64,000 nucleotides of DNA from Siphonodentalium dalli (taxonomy: Eukaryota; Mollusca; Scaphopoda; Gadilida; Siphonodentaliidae): positions 36,490,732-36,554,731 of the forward strand of contig CP136065.1 of assembly GCA_032622095.1 (NCBI GenBank), given 5' to 3'. The position numbers and the translations under genes are program-made. Positions within the stretch are counted from its first letter, which is position 1, and the number at the start of each line of letters is the position of its first letter. The notes under the pieces were generated by a model. It did not search any database. It was not told the DNA's origin and saw only the letters and a program-made list of their open reading frames with translations. Shown here one piece after another: positions 39,327-51,270 of this stretch.

Positions 39327-39641
39327 GGGACCCTCGGTGGCTCAATCGGTTAGGGGTAAAACTCCAAGCCGTTTCGCCTTCCAGCGCTGACGATAAGGGT
39401 TCAAATCCACATGTTTTCATCGTGGACTTTGTAACTCGAAATCGTTATCTGGTGAAGTTGCCAGTTACTTGCCGATGGTCGGTGGTTTGCCGCACATGGT
39501 CGACGAGTTTATCAGCCATTGAAATCACTGTTAGATTAGCCCTAAGTGTGCGGATTTCCTCCACAACTAAAACTGGCAATGTCGTGATATGGCCTTAGTG
39601 GCTAAAGCGACATAAAACCCCAAGCAATCAATCAATCAATC
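39327..39641 (+). mobile_element. tRNA-derived SINE with 12-bp target-site duplication
   Basis: The head has a pol III A box (TGGCTCAATCGG, 39338-39349) and B box (GGTTCAAATCC, 39398-39408). The body includes GGATTTCCTCCACAACTAAA then ACTGGC, a motif shared by widespread invertebrate SINE 3' domains. The tail is GACATAAAACCCCAAGCAATC then (AATC)n. A perfect duplication AAAATTTGTCTC flanks it at 39315-39326 and 39642-39653. It lies 177 bp upstream of exon 5, in sense orientation. Confidence 0.93.
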
Positions 39642-39830
39642 AAAATTTGTCTCCGAGCCGACTTGACCAAACAACAGCTTCGAGCAGGGGGTGGAGTTTT
39701 GCATCCACGCGTATGTCTCACTACAACTACACAGTGTTTTATAGAGAGTAATTTGTCATGTATTTCCCAGAACACAGCAGCCAATTTGTCAGCGCGTGAA
39801 CATACCCTTACATATCATATTATGTTTCAG

Positions 39831-40381
39831 CACAACAGGTCAGGATTTCCCAGGGTTACATAGCAACATAGTAAAGCTATTGAACCCGGGTGGAGACTTG
39901 CTGTATGCTTGGCCGTCAGTTCTAGAGAGCTTCTGCAAACTCGACGTTCAATATTTTCCATTCGATACACAAATATGTGAGTCAGTGTTCGGATCCTGGG
40001 TCTACAACGGAGGTTCAGTAGACTTCTACCCAAAAAGTACGACGAATGTAGAGGTGAATAGTGAATTTTTTAAGAAGCACTCAGCATGGGAACTTGAGAA
40101 ATACGACGCCGAGCGGCACGCTTTGGTGTATCCGTGTTGTCCCGATCCGTTCGTGGACGTCACGTATTACATACATCTTCGTCGGAAGCCGCTTCAGTTT
40201 GTGATGACGTTAATTATACCGTGTATTCTGATAAGCGCCATGACATTGCTCGGCTTTTTGTTACGGGTTGAGTCAGGGGAGAAGATATCTCTCCAGGTGA
40301 CAGTGATACTCTCTCTCACAGTGTTCCTGATGCTGATAACTGAAAAGCTTCCGCCTTCATCCGACGCAATACCGCTTCTAG
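39831..40381 (+). CDS. nAChR gene 2, exon 5 (Cys-loop, loops B and C, M1, M2)
   Basis: A 551-nt exon between TTATGTTTCAG and GTAAGT (phase 2 in, phase 1 out). It encodes the Cys-loop CKLDVQYFPFDTQIC (13 residues between the Cys), loop B GSWVYNGGSVDF with its Trp, and loop C ALVYPCCPDPFVDVTY with the vicinal CC of alpha subunits. M1 follows (LQFVMTLIIPCILISAMTLL), then SGEKISLQVTVILSLTVFLM as the M2 pore helix, then ITEKLPPSSDAIPLL. The second conserved loop C Tyr, two residues after CCPD, is Phe here. The mature start of the frame is set by the splice acceptor, not by an ATG. The donor lies 4 bp from a transposon insertion. Confidence 0.96.
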
Positions 40382-41681
40382 GTAAGTACACTGAAAAAAC
40401 AAGTGTTTAATTTCTACACACAAAGCTAAACACTTGTTTGTCCCACTTTATAAACACATTATCATGTGTGCATGCTAAACAAGTTGTTTATAACCTAAAC
40501 GAGGTGTTCAAGTAAGCTATACACATGCATGTGTTTAGATAAATAAACACCTAGGTGTTTAAGTAATTAAACACATCACATGTTTAGATAATAAACGAGG
40601 TGTTTAGGTAGAGTAAACACCACTGTATGTTTATTAAATAAATGGATCCAGGTGTATATGGCTTGTCCCACTTTATAAACACAACCAGGTGTTTAGTTCC
40701 TATACATGTTTATTCACTTGTAATCATCAGTGAATATGAAGTCACACATAAACTGTAAAACATAATATGCATAGAGCTCATACATATTTCAATTGAATAT
40801 AATTCAGATAATATACGAAGGATATAACATAGTACTGAAATTCAGCATCATAATTTAACATGTTAGTATGTTTTTGTGAGTAAAATGGAGAAAAGAACCA
40901 CCAAATGCCAAAATTGAAACTATAACTCGCATGTTGATTGCAAAAAATACATGTCACATAATTTAGTTATTAAATTGTTATTACGCCATAAAATTAATAC
41001 CTAGATTATCATATTTTCTTGGGAAATTAGAGCGTGGGGAATGGGGATTTGATTTTTTTTTATTATTTATTTTCTGTGCACCATTCTGCCAGAGACAAAG
41101 AAAAGTCCCTCTCTATACAAATAAAGTACACATTGTACCATGCACGGACTAGTAATGCACACAATGTGACATGCATACCAGTATAGTGTAACAGTTGTAA
41201 GAATGTTAAATTCATTAATTTTCAAAATATCTCAATTTCAAACTATAAATTTGAAGGGAAAATCATTATCCTATATAGCTAATGTATGCTATAGCACTAT
41301 AACAACACATGTTCACACTTACAGATTCACAACATGATAGATATGTTCTAATTGTCTAAACATAAGTCATTTAAAACAAAATAAAAACTTTTTTTGAGGT
41401 GGGTCGATGGAGTTTGACAGGAAATATTTGCAAAAAAAAACAAACACACTACATCATTATCTAGCTTATGGACCCAGCTATATGGTCGCACTCAGTGTAC
41501 CAATTATGCACATAATAATGACCATCATAACTTCCTGGTCGGTAATAACGTTTGAATATGGTAGAACACAATCACACAATTTCACCAGCCAGAGGAATAC
41601 TTCAATGGGTGTGAATTATGGGGCTTTGAGAATACTCGCGACATCGAGGCTGTCCATCTCAAATTATGTATGCTCCTAACG

Positions 41682-42338
41682 AACATGAAAATGAGCACTC
41701 CAAATTATATGGTTTATCGTGAGCTAGGAAGATGGCCATTGCGGGTTGAAATTGACAAAAGATTGACCTGATTTTGGAGCCGCCTAATGACGAAAAAAGG
41801 TAGTCAGTCCTTCATATTGTACAAGTTAATTTTAGCTATGAAAGGCGATGGCAAAAGAATACGATACCTTGATCACATGAAAGACAATTTTGTGCGTGCG
41901 GATTGTGAAGACAACTGGAAAACACAGTTACCCGTTTCGAATTCTAAACTCCAATGTATGCACAAAAAGCTACTTGACAATGTTTTCATTCAGTGGAATA
42001 GTGAAGTATCTCAATCGTCACAAGGAGAATTCTATCGTAACTTGAAAAAATGTCCTTCACTTATTCGTTTTTATGTTGAATGTCCTTTTAATTCAATTAT
42101 CTCGCTACAGAGAATTCGTACCTCAAATCATAGATTATGTGTTGAGACTATGAAGTGGACAAAATCTAAGAACCAAAAGAAAGGGGTGTCAACAATTGGC
42201 TCCTGTCAGTTATGTGGCACCACCATGTGCGATGAATATCATTTTGTAATATTTTGTCCAAAATTACGTGAATGCCGGATGAAATATATTGACGAATCGA
42301 TCTGGAAAAATCCATCGCGAGAGTATTTTTATGGTTAA
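41682..42338 (+). pseudogene. LINE 3' fragment (C-terminal domain after reverse transcriptase)
   Basis: The frame reads STPNYMVYRELGRWPLRVEI, one in-frame TGA (41769-41771), then FWSRLMTKKGSQSFILYKLI and on to about 42338. The end has C-x2-C-x6-YHF-x4-CPKLREC (SCQLCGTTMCDEYHFVIFCP), a zinc-knuckle-like pattern found at the C-terminus of many non-LTR retrotransposon proteins. The MVYRELGRWPL motif is also typical. No reverse transcriptase core precedes it, so it is a truncated relic. It sits inside the TA-flanked element at 40389-43587. Confidence 0.75.
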
Positions 42339-43059
42339 TTAAATTCTTATGAAACAATGAAGCTCAAAAAACTTTAAAACTTTATAAAAATCGGATTGAA
42401 GCAATTTAATTAACTATTCAAATATTTGGCGAGCGTGGTGTGTATATATGTCTGCTTCTGTATGTGTGAACATACAGACATACATATATATATATGAAAA
42501 TCACGTCGTATTTTATTCATTCGTAGTACAACTATGCATATTATGTTGCTATTTTTATGGTTTCTACATGTTTTAGACAAGTAAGTTTCATAAGGAATAA
42601 CGAATGTGCCAATATATGTGTATGCGTGTATGTGTGAGTGTGTTAACCCATCTCTGTGAGGAGTCAGGAATTACACGAAGGTACATTCATAGATTCTGTA
42701 CTAAAATTTATGAAGTCAGGATTTTGTCTCAAATTTTTAACATGGAAACCCTATGGGAGAAGAAAAAAAATCCACTTTACCTCCCTCTTAATGTCTAACG
42801 ACGAATGCAACATTATTGAGTGTCCCCGGTTCCATTTCGCCAAATTCGTTTGAAGAGGTGACATTTGATTCGCTTCTATGTGGTCAGCCGGAATGTAAAC
42901 AATGGCACGAAGAAAGGAAAGGCCGTAAAATGTTACGCAATTTCGGATTAGTAATAGCTCCCATAAAATGGTACTATTAATGGGCAAATTTATATGGGAT
43001 ATCTTTCTCGGCATTGACTCGGTTGAATAGATTCCTGTTTTAAAATAAATATAGTATTT

Positions 43060-43262
43060 ACCTGTTGTGAAATCCAGACCGCAGACTATGTCCTCGTCTC
43101 CAGGAATCCAGGTCTTCGATAGATTATTGTTACAAACACTTCGAATTTCATTAATCCACATTTTGTTTTCCGCGTTTCCGTCTTTGGCGTTCGATGATAT
43201 GAGACTTTCACCTCCGGGTCATATCGATTTGCACAATCGCTGACTCCACAAGACAGGCATGT
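43060..43262 (-). pseudogene. THAP-like zinc-finger remnant
   Basis: On the - strand one frame gives CGVSDCANRYDPEVKVSYHR then TPK. After a frameshift, another gives MWINEIRS, WIPGDEDIV and CGLDFTTGK. This follows the THAP C2CH layout: C-x4-C near the start, a W-containing helix, then C-x2-H-F. The final His is replaced by Asp. A possible donor (GTAAAT) follows directly. THAP domains occur in DNA-transposon proteins and in host proteins derived from them. The frameshift and lost His suggest it is dead. Confidence 0.5.
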
Positions 43263-43589
43263 TTGATGTTGTTAAAACAATTAGCACTGCTAACTCTACT
43301 GTGTAAACAAAGAGACTCGCTTTGGTTTGCCAAAGTAACACGTGCTGTGTGACGTCAGACCTAAACACCACGTCTGGTCGACATACTTATATATTAAACT
43401 ATAAACATGTGATCTGCCCTGATAGTTGCATACACATTAGTAACTAAACACCATATACCTAAACATATTGCAATACACATCTACACACAAAACCTAAACG
43501 ATATGTTTACTATCTATACGCGGTGTATAGAAAATAAACACCTACACGCAAACTTAAACATGTCAATCCGACTCTGTTTTTTCAGTGTA

Positions 43590-45350
43590 CCGCTCCATGT
43601 TAAGGATGTCATATGCCCATCATTTAATGAGGATTTCTGTTCTAAATATCCAGAAGAAAATTTACAAGATTTACAACTGTTTCCACCGCTTTCAGCGTGC
43701 TACTTTGTATTGGAATTAATGAGGTGGTCGCCTTAGAATAGCTACATTGTAAATATTGTTACTAATGATATGCCTGGTGTAGTTACCGAATGACCAAAGT
43801 TTGCATTTATGATCAAAGAAGTTTTTCAGTAGGCAGCGCTATCGGGCATAACTTAGGTATTGTACTAAATCAGATTACATATCATTGTGGACTGGGTATA
43901 TTGTGTATATACATGCATGTGTGGACAATTTTGTGTTTTAGCGCATGTTTGGCCTTTGACTCGCTTAACCACATACGGGCATCTGATGTTATTAATTACA
44001 CACACAAAAAACCTATGCGGTCACCGAACTAAACTACAAATACAATGCCATCTCAATACATTGAATGAGACTACGGCGATTGCATACTTATATATTTATA
44101 AATTATTTGCGGATAAACTAAAGTATTTAGAGTAACATAAAATAATCTCCCCAATTGTTTGTATGGGATCTATTCTCATACTACTTCGACACTGGTATTC
44201 CGTTTTCCTCAATGACGATGTAACAAAGGTTGCGAGCAGCCATCATATTGTACATGCTTGCAGTGAGGTGGAACATCCCGCTGCGGAGATGTGGAGAACG
44301 AATTAGTTATGCTCATGATGTGTCAATCCAAATCAGCAGCACGCAACGTTATTATTATATTAATTATATGCAGCGACTCTTATTTTGGCAATAATTGCCG
44401 TTTGTTTATATGCGACAAGGTCGCCTCTTGTACGTCTCTTGTACATACTTGCAATTTGTTGACAGATTAGACATGATTCTTTACCGAATTATTATTATCA
44501 TTAAACTCCACCATAATAAGTGTTCACATCTGTTATGCCGTCGCTGTGGTACGTGTTTATGCAGCCAAGCGTGCATGGGAAATAAGTGTTGCCACACGTA
44601 GATTGCTATTATCATTATTCTATCTTAACTACAGTATAATTAATGTTTCTCGTTGGTGGAATCAATTCCGTTCAGAGGCAATCACCGCGCGAACATAACA
44701 TATTCCGACCTTGCACATTCGTTTAGAATTTACCACTGTGAAACTGAATTGACATCGACTTCGTGGTTGACGAACTTCTATAGGCCAGGCTGACCTCAGA
44801 TTATTGTTCAACGATTGACATTATTCTTCCTTTGTTGAACTCAGTGCATGACATGCATTTTTTAGACAATGATACACACAATACCTGCGGTCTGAGGCAT
44901 CAATTAGTCCAGACACATTAGTGGAAACTAATGGGAAAACAATACCACTGAAGAGCTTTATTCTGAATTTTTTGGCGAATATATTTAGAACAATATACTA
45001 AAAGTCCCCAAGAATCCGATGTGAACATTTTATACTATAGCAATTTCCCCAAGGGGGCATATATCAGTGAAATAAAACATATGCATATTGGCCGGATAGT
45101 GTTAACATTGTCGCTGTTTACCACAGTAAAATTTGTTGCCGAATCTAAATTTAACTGACAGCTGTTTCACAAGACTGGCGAGAGATAAAAATATGCATCA
45201 ATATATGTGGCGTACCACATGGAATACAAGTTATTTTTGCAGCTGAATTATATGACATTTATAGGTAATTTGATTAAAAGCGGATTGAATGTTGGTCACA
45301 TCTACCAATTCTTCCATTCCAGAAAGTCCATATTCTTTGGCAGACAGAAA
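43590..45350 (+). other. Intron 5 of gene 2, single-copy part
   Basis: This lies between the TA-flanked element and the start of duplicated sequence. I see only short frames and no repeats of note. The homologous part of gene 1 would lie left of the window. Confidence 0.6.
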
Positions 45351-45832
45351 TGAATTTGAGTAGGATAATCCCTGTTGTTATTTCTTTCACAAGGCACCAC
45401 AAACTATTTCACTGCAAAGTCACTCCACTGCACCAACAACAGACATCCCAATAAGAAACTTGCCTGAAGGTATTTAGCACCATAAATTATGGAGATACGG
45501 AAAGACCCGCGTCTGCCTCTTGCCTCTGCAACAGTCGTATGTGTGAGCACTAGCAGGAAAGCCAACACCAACTTGTTATGTTATCCCGGGCGATTGATTG
45601 TGCAAACTTTAAAGTCCATTTATGGAAAACAGATATGGTATCACGCAACTTATAGCGTGTTGCACAAGTGATGTAAATGATTCTTAGCGTCAGAGTTCAG
45701 CATATTTACGTCTATATCATCTTCGGTAACTACTGATACCGTGATAAGGAAATCTGTCTCTGTCCCATATATACTACTTCATAACAAGCAGCATGCCAAG
45801 ATTCATCTTTAAAATTCAAGACAAATCATTCA

Positions 45833-45975
45833 CTAACTAACGTTTACTATACATGTAGTGTGTGACATTGTCAGTCACTAACTAACGTTTAATATACATG
45901 TAGTGTGTGACATTTTCAGTCACTAACTAACATTTACTATACATGTAGTGTGTGGCATTATTTGTAACTAACTAA
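45833..45975 (+). repeat. 45-bp minisatellite, about 3 units
   Basis: The same unit as 1030-1475 (TTTACTATACATGTAG and so on), but only about three copies plus a degenerate end. Confidence 0.92.
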
Positions 45976-47694
45976 CGGTTGGTCGTTTCTATGCGGTGTG
46001 AAGTGATGTATTTATAATACCATGCTATTGATCACCCTATCTTGCCTTTCATTCATGGCTGATGCTGAATATTAACTGTCGTTAGTTGTATAACGATTCA
46101 GAAACCTCACTATCATAAATACAACATGACGTTCTGACAATGAACGGTATATTCACCGAAACGAATAACTCCAGACTTTTCGAGTGAAACTTTTGAGGTT
46201 TCCCATCTGGAATGTGAAGGATTCGAGAATGAAACATAGCTATTTTGTTGATTTTTGCAGGTATATACACACCTTTAAAAATAAGGTTGCTCGGTTGCTT
46301 ATTTTGAATGTACTACTGCAACATGTCCAAGATAGCAAACAGTAAAGACTAGCAGCTGTTATCAATACCAATCACTTGACCATGCAAGCTATAATAAATC
46401 GAGCCAGTTGCTAAATAGTTTGCTGGTTAGGTGGTCATAACATTCAGTTCATTACATTATGGTAAACTTATGGTATGTAATGCTTTTCGTTACAATGAAT
46501 ATATAAGATAGAATTTATATTTCTAAGTTTATGGTGGCCATATTGGTTGTCGTCTCAATTAGCTTGAGTTGATTCAAAAAAGTGGGCAAGCTATCATGAA
46601 GCACATGGATGGATGATTTTGAAGTGAAAATGTATTTTCTCTATAAGTGGGTTAAAATATATTATAGTATTAAAACAACCAAATTGTCAATATGTGATCT
46701 CAGCTAGATAGCTATTGATCAATGCCACACCTCTCAAGTTGAAAATTAAACCACCCATCACAATGTGAAGCTGACACAGAAGAGCAATAATGTTTCCAAA
46801 AGGAACACATATAATATATTCGGTAGCATACAGTCCCTGGTGGAAAATCCCATCATAGAATGCTATAGAAAATAATAGAAATGATGTATGTATGTGATTA
46901 CCAAGTACATATATTTTGCCACTAGAGCATTACAGTTCCCCCATATGTGTCAGGGCTACAGTTCAATTATAGTAAATTGGATTAAAAAAAAATCTTGTTG
47001 TGCTTTTAGAAATAACAAATATGTTTTGTCTTGAATGTGCTTATTCTTAGCCTGAATATCCATTTTTACCAGTTATGTCCTTTTGTGAATAGTGTCCTAT
47101 CTGCATTATCGAAATGCAACAGATCCGTTTACTGCTAATAGTTTTAAGTATTGTTTGCTATTGGAGTTTCCATGTGTGTGACGCACCCTAATAAATGGCA
47201 TTGAGAGGGGCAAATTAAAATGTGAATGTCACACATTGCGGTATCTCGAAATTAGCTACGAACTGCGTGGATGAATAGTTCAACCTCGCATTGAAGGATC
47301 CAACAACAGAATATCCGCACCACTCAGTGCGTGGTAGGAGAGCTGAATAATGCTTTCATATATTTTAGGCTAATCAAAGCAAAATAAAAGAAATCTTGGC
47401 AAATAAAGACATGTTGGGATTGATTAGAGGGTTAATTTTCAGTCGTATAAAGGGAGTTTTTGTGACAGTTTTCGATAATAATGCATGCTATACTCAAAAT
47501 GTTAAGTTTTTTTTATCCAGAGAGGCAATAATAATATATTGGCGCTCTGTGAATGTTACGCTGTTACTCTTGTGGGGGATAGTTTGCTCACCCAGCGTGT
47601 CAGAGTACAGTCCACCCAGCCGTGCTCATTTAACTCTCTAAAGTGCTAGGTTGTCTTCCTGTGGTGTACCGTTGTGATCTATGAGCGCTACAAT

Positions 47695-48100
47695 GCCACT
47701 CTAGGGATAAATGTTCCCATCAAGTGTGACAGGGTTGTTTTCTGAAAGGTGCTAAGTTGCTCTCCAGTGATGTAAAATATTAACTCTGCTTGGGGAGTAG
47801 GTCAAACTACACCTGAGATATAAATTATCACACACTGGGTAATACCACAGTAATGGCACTACCGGCCTCAACAAATAAGGCAAATCACATTTAAAATAGG
47901 CATATATTATGCCAAGATATTTATTACGCGTTTCCTGACGAGATTCCGCGTTATCGCTAGTATACTATAGTGAAAAAGTGAATCGAAACATATGCCTAAT
48001 TTAAAATATGACCATCCGGGCAATGTAGGAACATGGTACACAGACCACTAGTCTGTTGGTGATTGTTGAGTATATTTCACAATCAAAAATTAAAAACTAT
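47695..48100 (+). repeat. Repeat segments in order A-B
   Basis: Segment A (47695-47822) begins CCACTCTAGGGATAAATG. Segment B (47817-48100) begins GAGATATAAATTATCACACA and ends AATCAAAAATTAAAA. Both recur at 53077-53490 in swapped order. Similarity is very high. Confidence 0.88.
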
Positions 48101-48246
48101 TACTCTCTTTGTGAAGTAACTCCGTGAATCATCCGCGCGAGCGGGGTTGATCCAATCTCCTTGACTATGTAACTGTGTTCTGTGTGACCCTACTTGTTTG
48201 GATGGTCACCATATTATACAAGTTAAAACTGTTTAATATATATAAC

Positions 48247-50180
48247 ACTAGCAGGTTAGCCCGCCACCGGCGGCTTGTCCGAAACATGACATTTTTTAAA
48301 TATTTTTTTTGAATTTTTAGCTCCACGCATTTCAATAAGTAAAATTTGTACCCGGTAGCTCCACCCGTTTCCGAGATCTGGTCTGCGCATGCGCGAAGCT
48401 GGCGTCGCACGGGCTCGGCGACCCGATAAAATTTGTACCCGGCGCAAGATACATTCACATAGCAAATTTAAAGTCGATAGCTCCACCCGTTTCCGAGATC
48501 TCGTCTGCGCATGCGCTGCACGGGCGTCGCACGGGCTCGGCGACCCGATAAAATTTGTACCCGGCGCAAGATACATTCACATAGCAAATTTCAAGTCGAT
48601 AGCTCCACCGTTTCCGAGATCTTGTCTGCGCATGCGCTGCACGGGCGTCGCACGGGCTCGCCAATACGACAGCGACGACCACCTGGTCAAACTACACTCA
48701 CGTACCAAGTTTCGTCCCGATCGGTCGAGGTGTTGGTATCTGATGCAAAAGACGAAATTGTGAGTGTTGGTCAATAGTCCCCGCCGTGAACCTCATCGTC
48801 GCAAAGAGCGGACAGTCAATTAACCCCGTTGTGAACCTCAATCACCAACGCGACGTAAACATGTGTTGCGTTCTAAAAATAGGAAAGCATTTTCTCTCTG
48901 CATAATTCTGCAGATGCTAATAACGTTGCTCCCCGTAGGTAGCAATATCGTTGTTGTTGATATTTACGGTTTGGGGGCTATTTTCTTATTTAGCAAGTTT
49001 GAGCTCAATCGGTTCGAGTCTATAAAGGACACACTCATATATATGACACTTCCCGTGGGTAGCAAGTTTGAGCTCAATCGGCATTCCCTGGAATTTCCCG
49101 TAGATTGGCAGATTCCAGTAGCTTTTTATAACGGTATATCTGGGGAGAAATCTGATGCTATATTCGTGATTATCTGGGATGATTTCGGTATATAACTATA
49201 TACTGTAAAAACAAAGCGCGCCATCCGTGCTCGCAGGGTTGGTCAGAAACAAATGTTTTTTAAATTTAATGTATGTTCCGTATATCTCTCTGCAGATGCA
49301 AATAGCGTTGAATGGCAAACAGACGCTCTTTATAGAGATGCGTCAAAAACAAACGCTCATTAAATAATCACTTGATTAACCCACGCCGTGCCTTTACGGT
49401 GATTTGAGATTGGAGAACGGGTGCTCTGAGCTTTTCTAAACTGCGACCACGGTCGTGTCGGTGGGATTTGACACTTACATAGGAAGTTTGAGCTCAATCT
49501 GTACACGCGTTTTGGATTCTATGAAGTACACACACACATATATACGAAGTCTCAAAATATATAGTAAGACTAGCAGGTTAGCCCGCCACCGGCGGCTTGT
49601 CCGAAACATGACATTTTTATATATTATTTTTTTAATTTTTAGCTCCACGCGTTTCAATAAGAAAAATTTGTACCCACCCGGTAGCTCCACCAGTTTCCGA
49701 GATCTGGTCTGCGCATGAAATTTTGTACCCGGCGCAAGATACATTCACATGCCAAATTTCAAGTCGATAGCTCCTCTCGTTTCCGAAATCTCGTCTGCGC
49801 ATGCGCTGCACGGGCGTCGCACGGGCTCGGCGACCCGATAAAATTTGTACCCGGCGCAAGATACATTCACATAGCAAATTTCAAGTCGATAGCTCCACCC
49901 GTTTCCGCGATCTCGTCTGCGCATGCGCTGCACGGGCGTCGCACGGGCTCACGACCCGATAAAATTTGTACCCGGCGCAAGATACATTCACATAGCAAAT
50001 TTCAAGTCGATAGCTCCACCCGTTTCCGAGATCTCGTCTGCGCATGCGCTGCACGGGCGTCGCACGGGCTCGCCAATACGACAACGACCACCGCCTGGTC
50101 AAACTACACATACGTACCAAGTTTCGTCCCGATCGGTCGAGAATCGTAGATTTGTATGAAGTACAACACACACACAAACA
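48247..50180 (+). repeat. ACTAGCAGGTTAGCCCGCC repeats with 122-bp tandem cores (two copies)
   Basis: Two units start near 48247 and 49569 with CTAGCAGGTTAGCCCGCCAC then CGGCGGCTTGTCC. Each carries tandem 122-bp units (48357-48660; 49690-50075) with AGCTCCACCCGTTTCCGAGA, TCTGCGCATGCGCTGC and GGCGACCCGATAAAATTTGT. The tail is TACCAAGTTTCGTCCCGATC then GGTCGAG. CA-rich sequence follows, with AAATATATA runs. Apparent proteins of 80-144 codons on both strands are translations of the repeat. Confidence 0.85.
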
Positions 50181-50385
50181 TAAATATATAAGAGAGATAT
50201 GTAAATTAGATAGATTGTATCAAAATATATAGGAGAGATATGTAAATGATCTACACACCATTACTGGTGTTTGTCAAAGTTTAGTGGGGTATATCAATAC
50301 TCATTCACGATCATATCATTGAGGTCCGGAGGGTGTGGGCTATCTCTCGAATACAAGGAGTTCTCAAAATATATAGAAGAGACTA

Positions 50386-50745
50386 GCAGGTTAGCCCGCC
50401 ACTGGCGGCATTCGTCTCATGGCTTTGTTTCAGAAACATGACATTTTTTTAATTTAACCAAATTTCAAGTCGATAGCTCCACCCGTTTCCGAGATCTGGT
50501 CTGCGCATGCGCGAAGCTTGCGTCGCACGGATTCGGCGACCCGATAAAATTCGTACCCGGGGCAAGATACATTCACATACCAAATTTCAAGTCGATAGCT
50601 CCACCGGTTTCCGAGATCTCGTCTGCGCATGCGCGAAGCTGGCGTCGCACGGACTCGGCGACCCGATAAAATTTGTATCCGGGGCAAGATACATTCACAT
50701 AGCAAATTTCAAGTCGATAGCTCCACCCGTTTGTGAGATAACGCA
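50386..50745 (+). repeat. Third ACTAGCAGGTTAGCCCGCC repeat with 122-bp cores
   Basis: The same head as at 48247 and 49569 (CTAGCAGGTTAGCCCGCCAC, then TGGCGGC). About 2.3 units of the 122-bp core follow (starts near 50474, 50596 and 50718). The usual tail is missing. Confidence 0.85.
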
Positions 50746-51270
50746 TTCTTTGTTTTTCAATGAGTTAATTCACGGTACCCGTCCTCCCCGTCCTAAACTT
50801 CAGAGCGGACAGTCAATTAATCCCGTCGTGAAATCCCTCTGCATAATATTTCGAGCTCTTAGATCAATTCTGCCTTTTTAGTTGCATTTCGTCCGCATCC
50901 GTATTTCGGACGCATGGGGTCAGTCGTTTAGCCACGTCCATTGGAATCCGCATCGGACGCATGGGGTATCGTTTAGCCACGTCCATTGCAATAAAGAGCG
51001 TTAATTGTTAAAACCTCCGTATAAGGTATAGATAAAGAGCATTATTGCCTTAACCCCCCCGCCGTGCCTTTGCGGTGATTTGGGAGTGGATAGAGGGTGC
51101 TCAGAGCTTCGCGAAAACACTACTACGGCGGTGTCGGTGGTATTTTACACTTACATACGAAATTTGATCTCAATCTGTACACGCGTTTTGGATTCTATGA
51201 AGTACACACACACATATATACACACATATATACGAAGTCTCAAAATATATAGTATAGATAGATATAGATA

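Larger units (their letters stand above)
40389..43587. mobile_element. 3.2-kb TA-flanked element inserted at the exon 5 splice donor
   Basis: Ends are inverted repeats CACTGAAAAAACAAG and CTCTGTTTTTTCAGTG, flanked by TA on both sides (40387-40388 and 43588-43589). Both subterminal regions (40405-40720 and 43400-43565) are rich in short TAAACAC / GTGTTTA words. The interior has a LINE 3' fragment (+) and a THAP-like zinc-finger remnant (-). Restoring one TA gives a continuous GTAAGTACCGCTCC, so the donor consensus survived the insertion. The enzyme class is inferred from the TA target only. Confidence 0.8.

Noticed and set aside
39327-39420. tRNA gene
   Set aside because: The A and B boxes are present, but there is no cloverleaf 3' acceptor. 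A SINE body, (AATC)n tail and target duplication follow.
48389-50149. Open frames of 80-144 codons on both strands (arginine- and cysteine-rich) as genes
   Set aside because: They are translations of 122-bp repeats. The same peptide recurs in all frames of each array.
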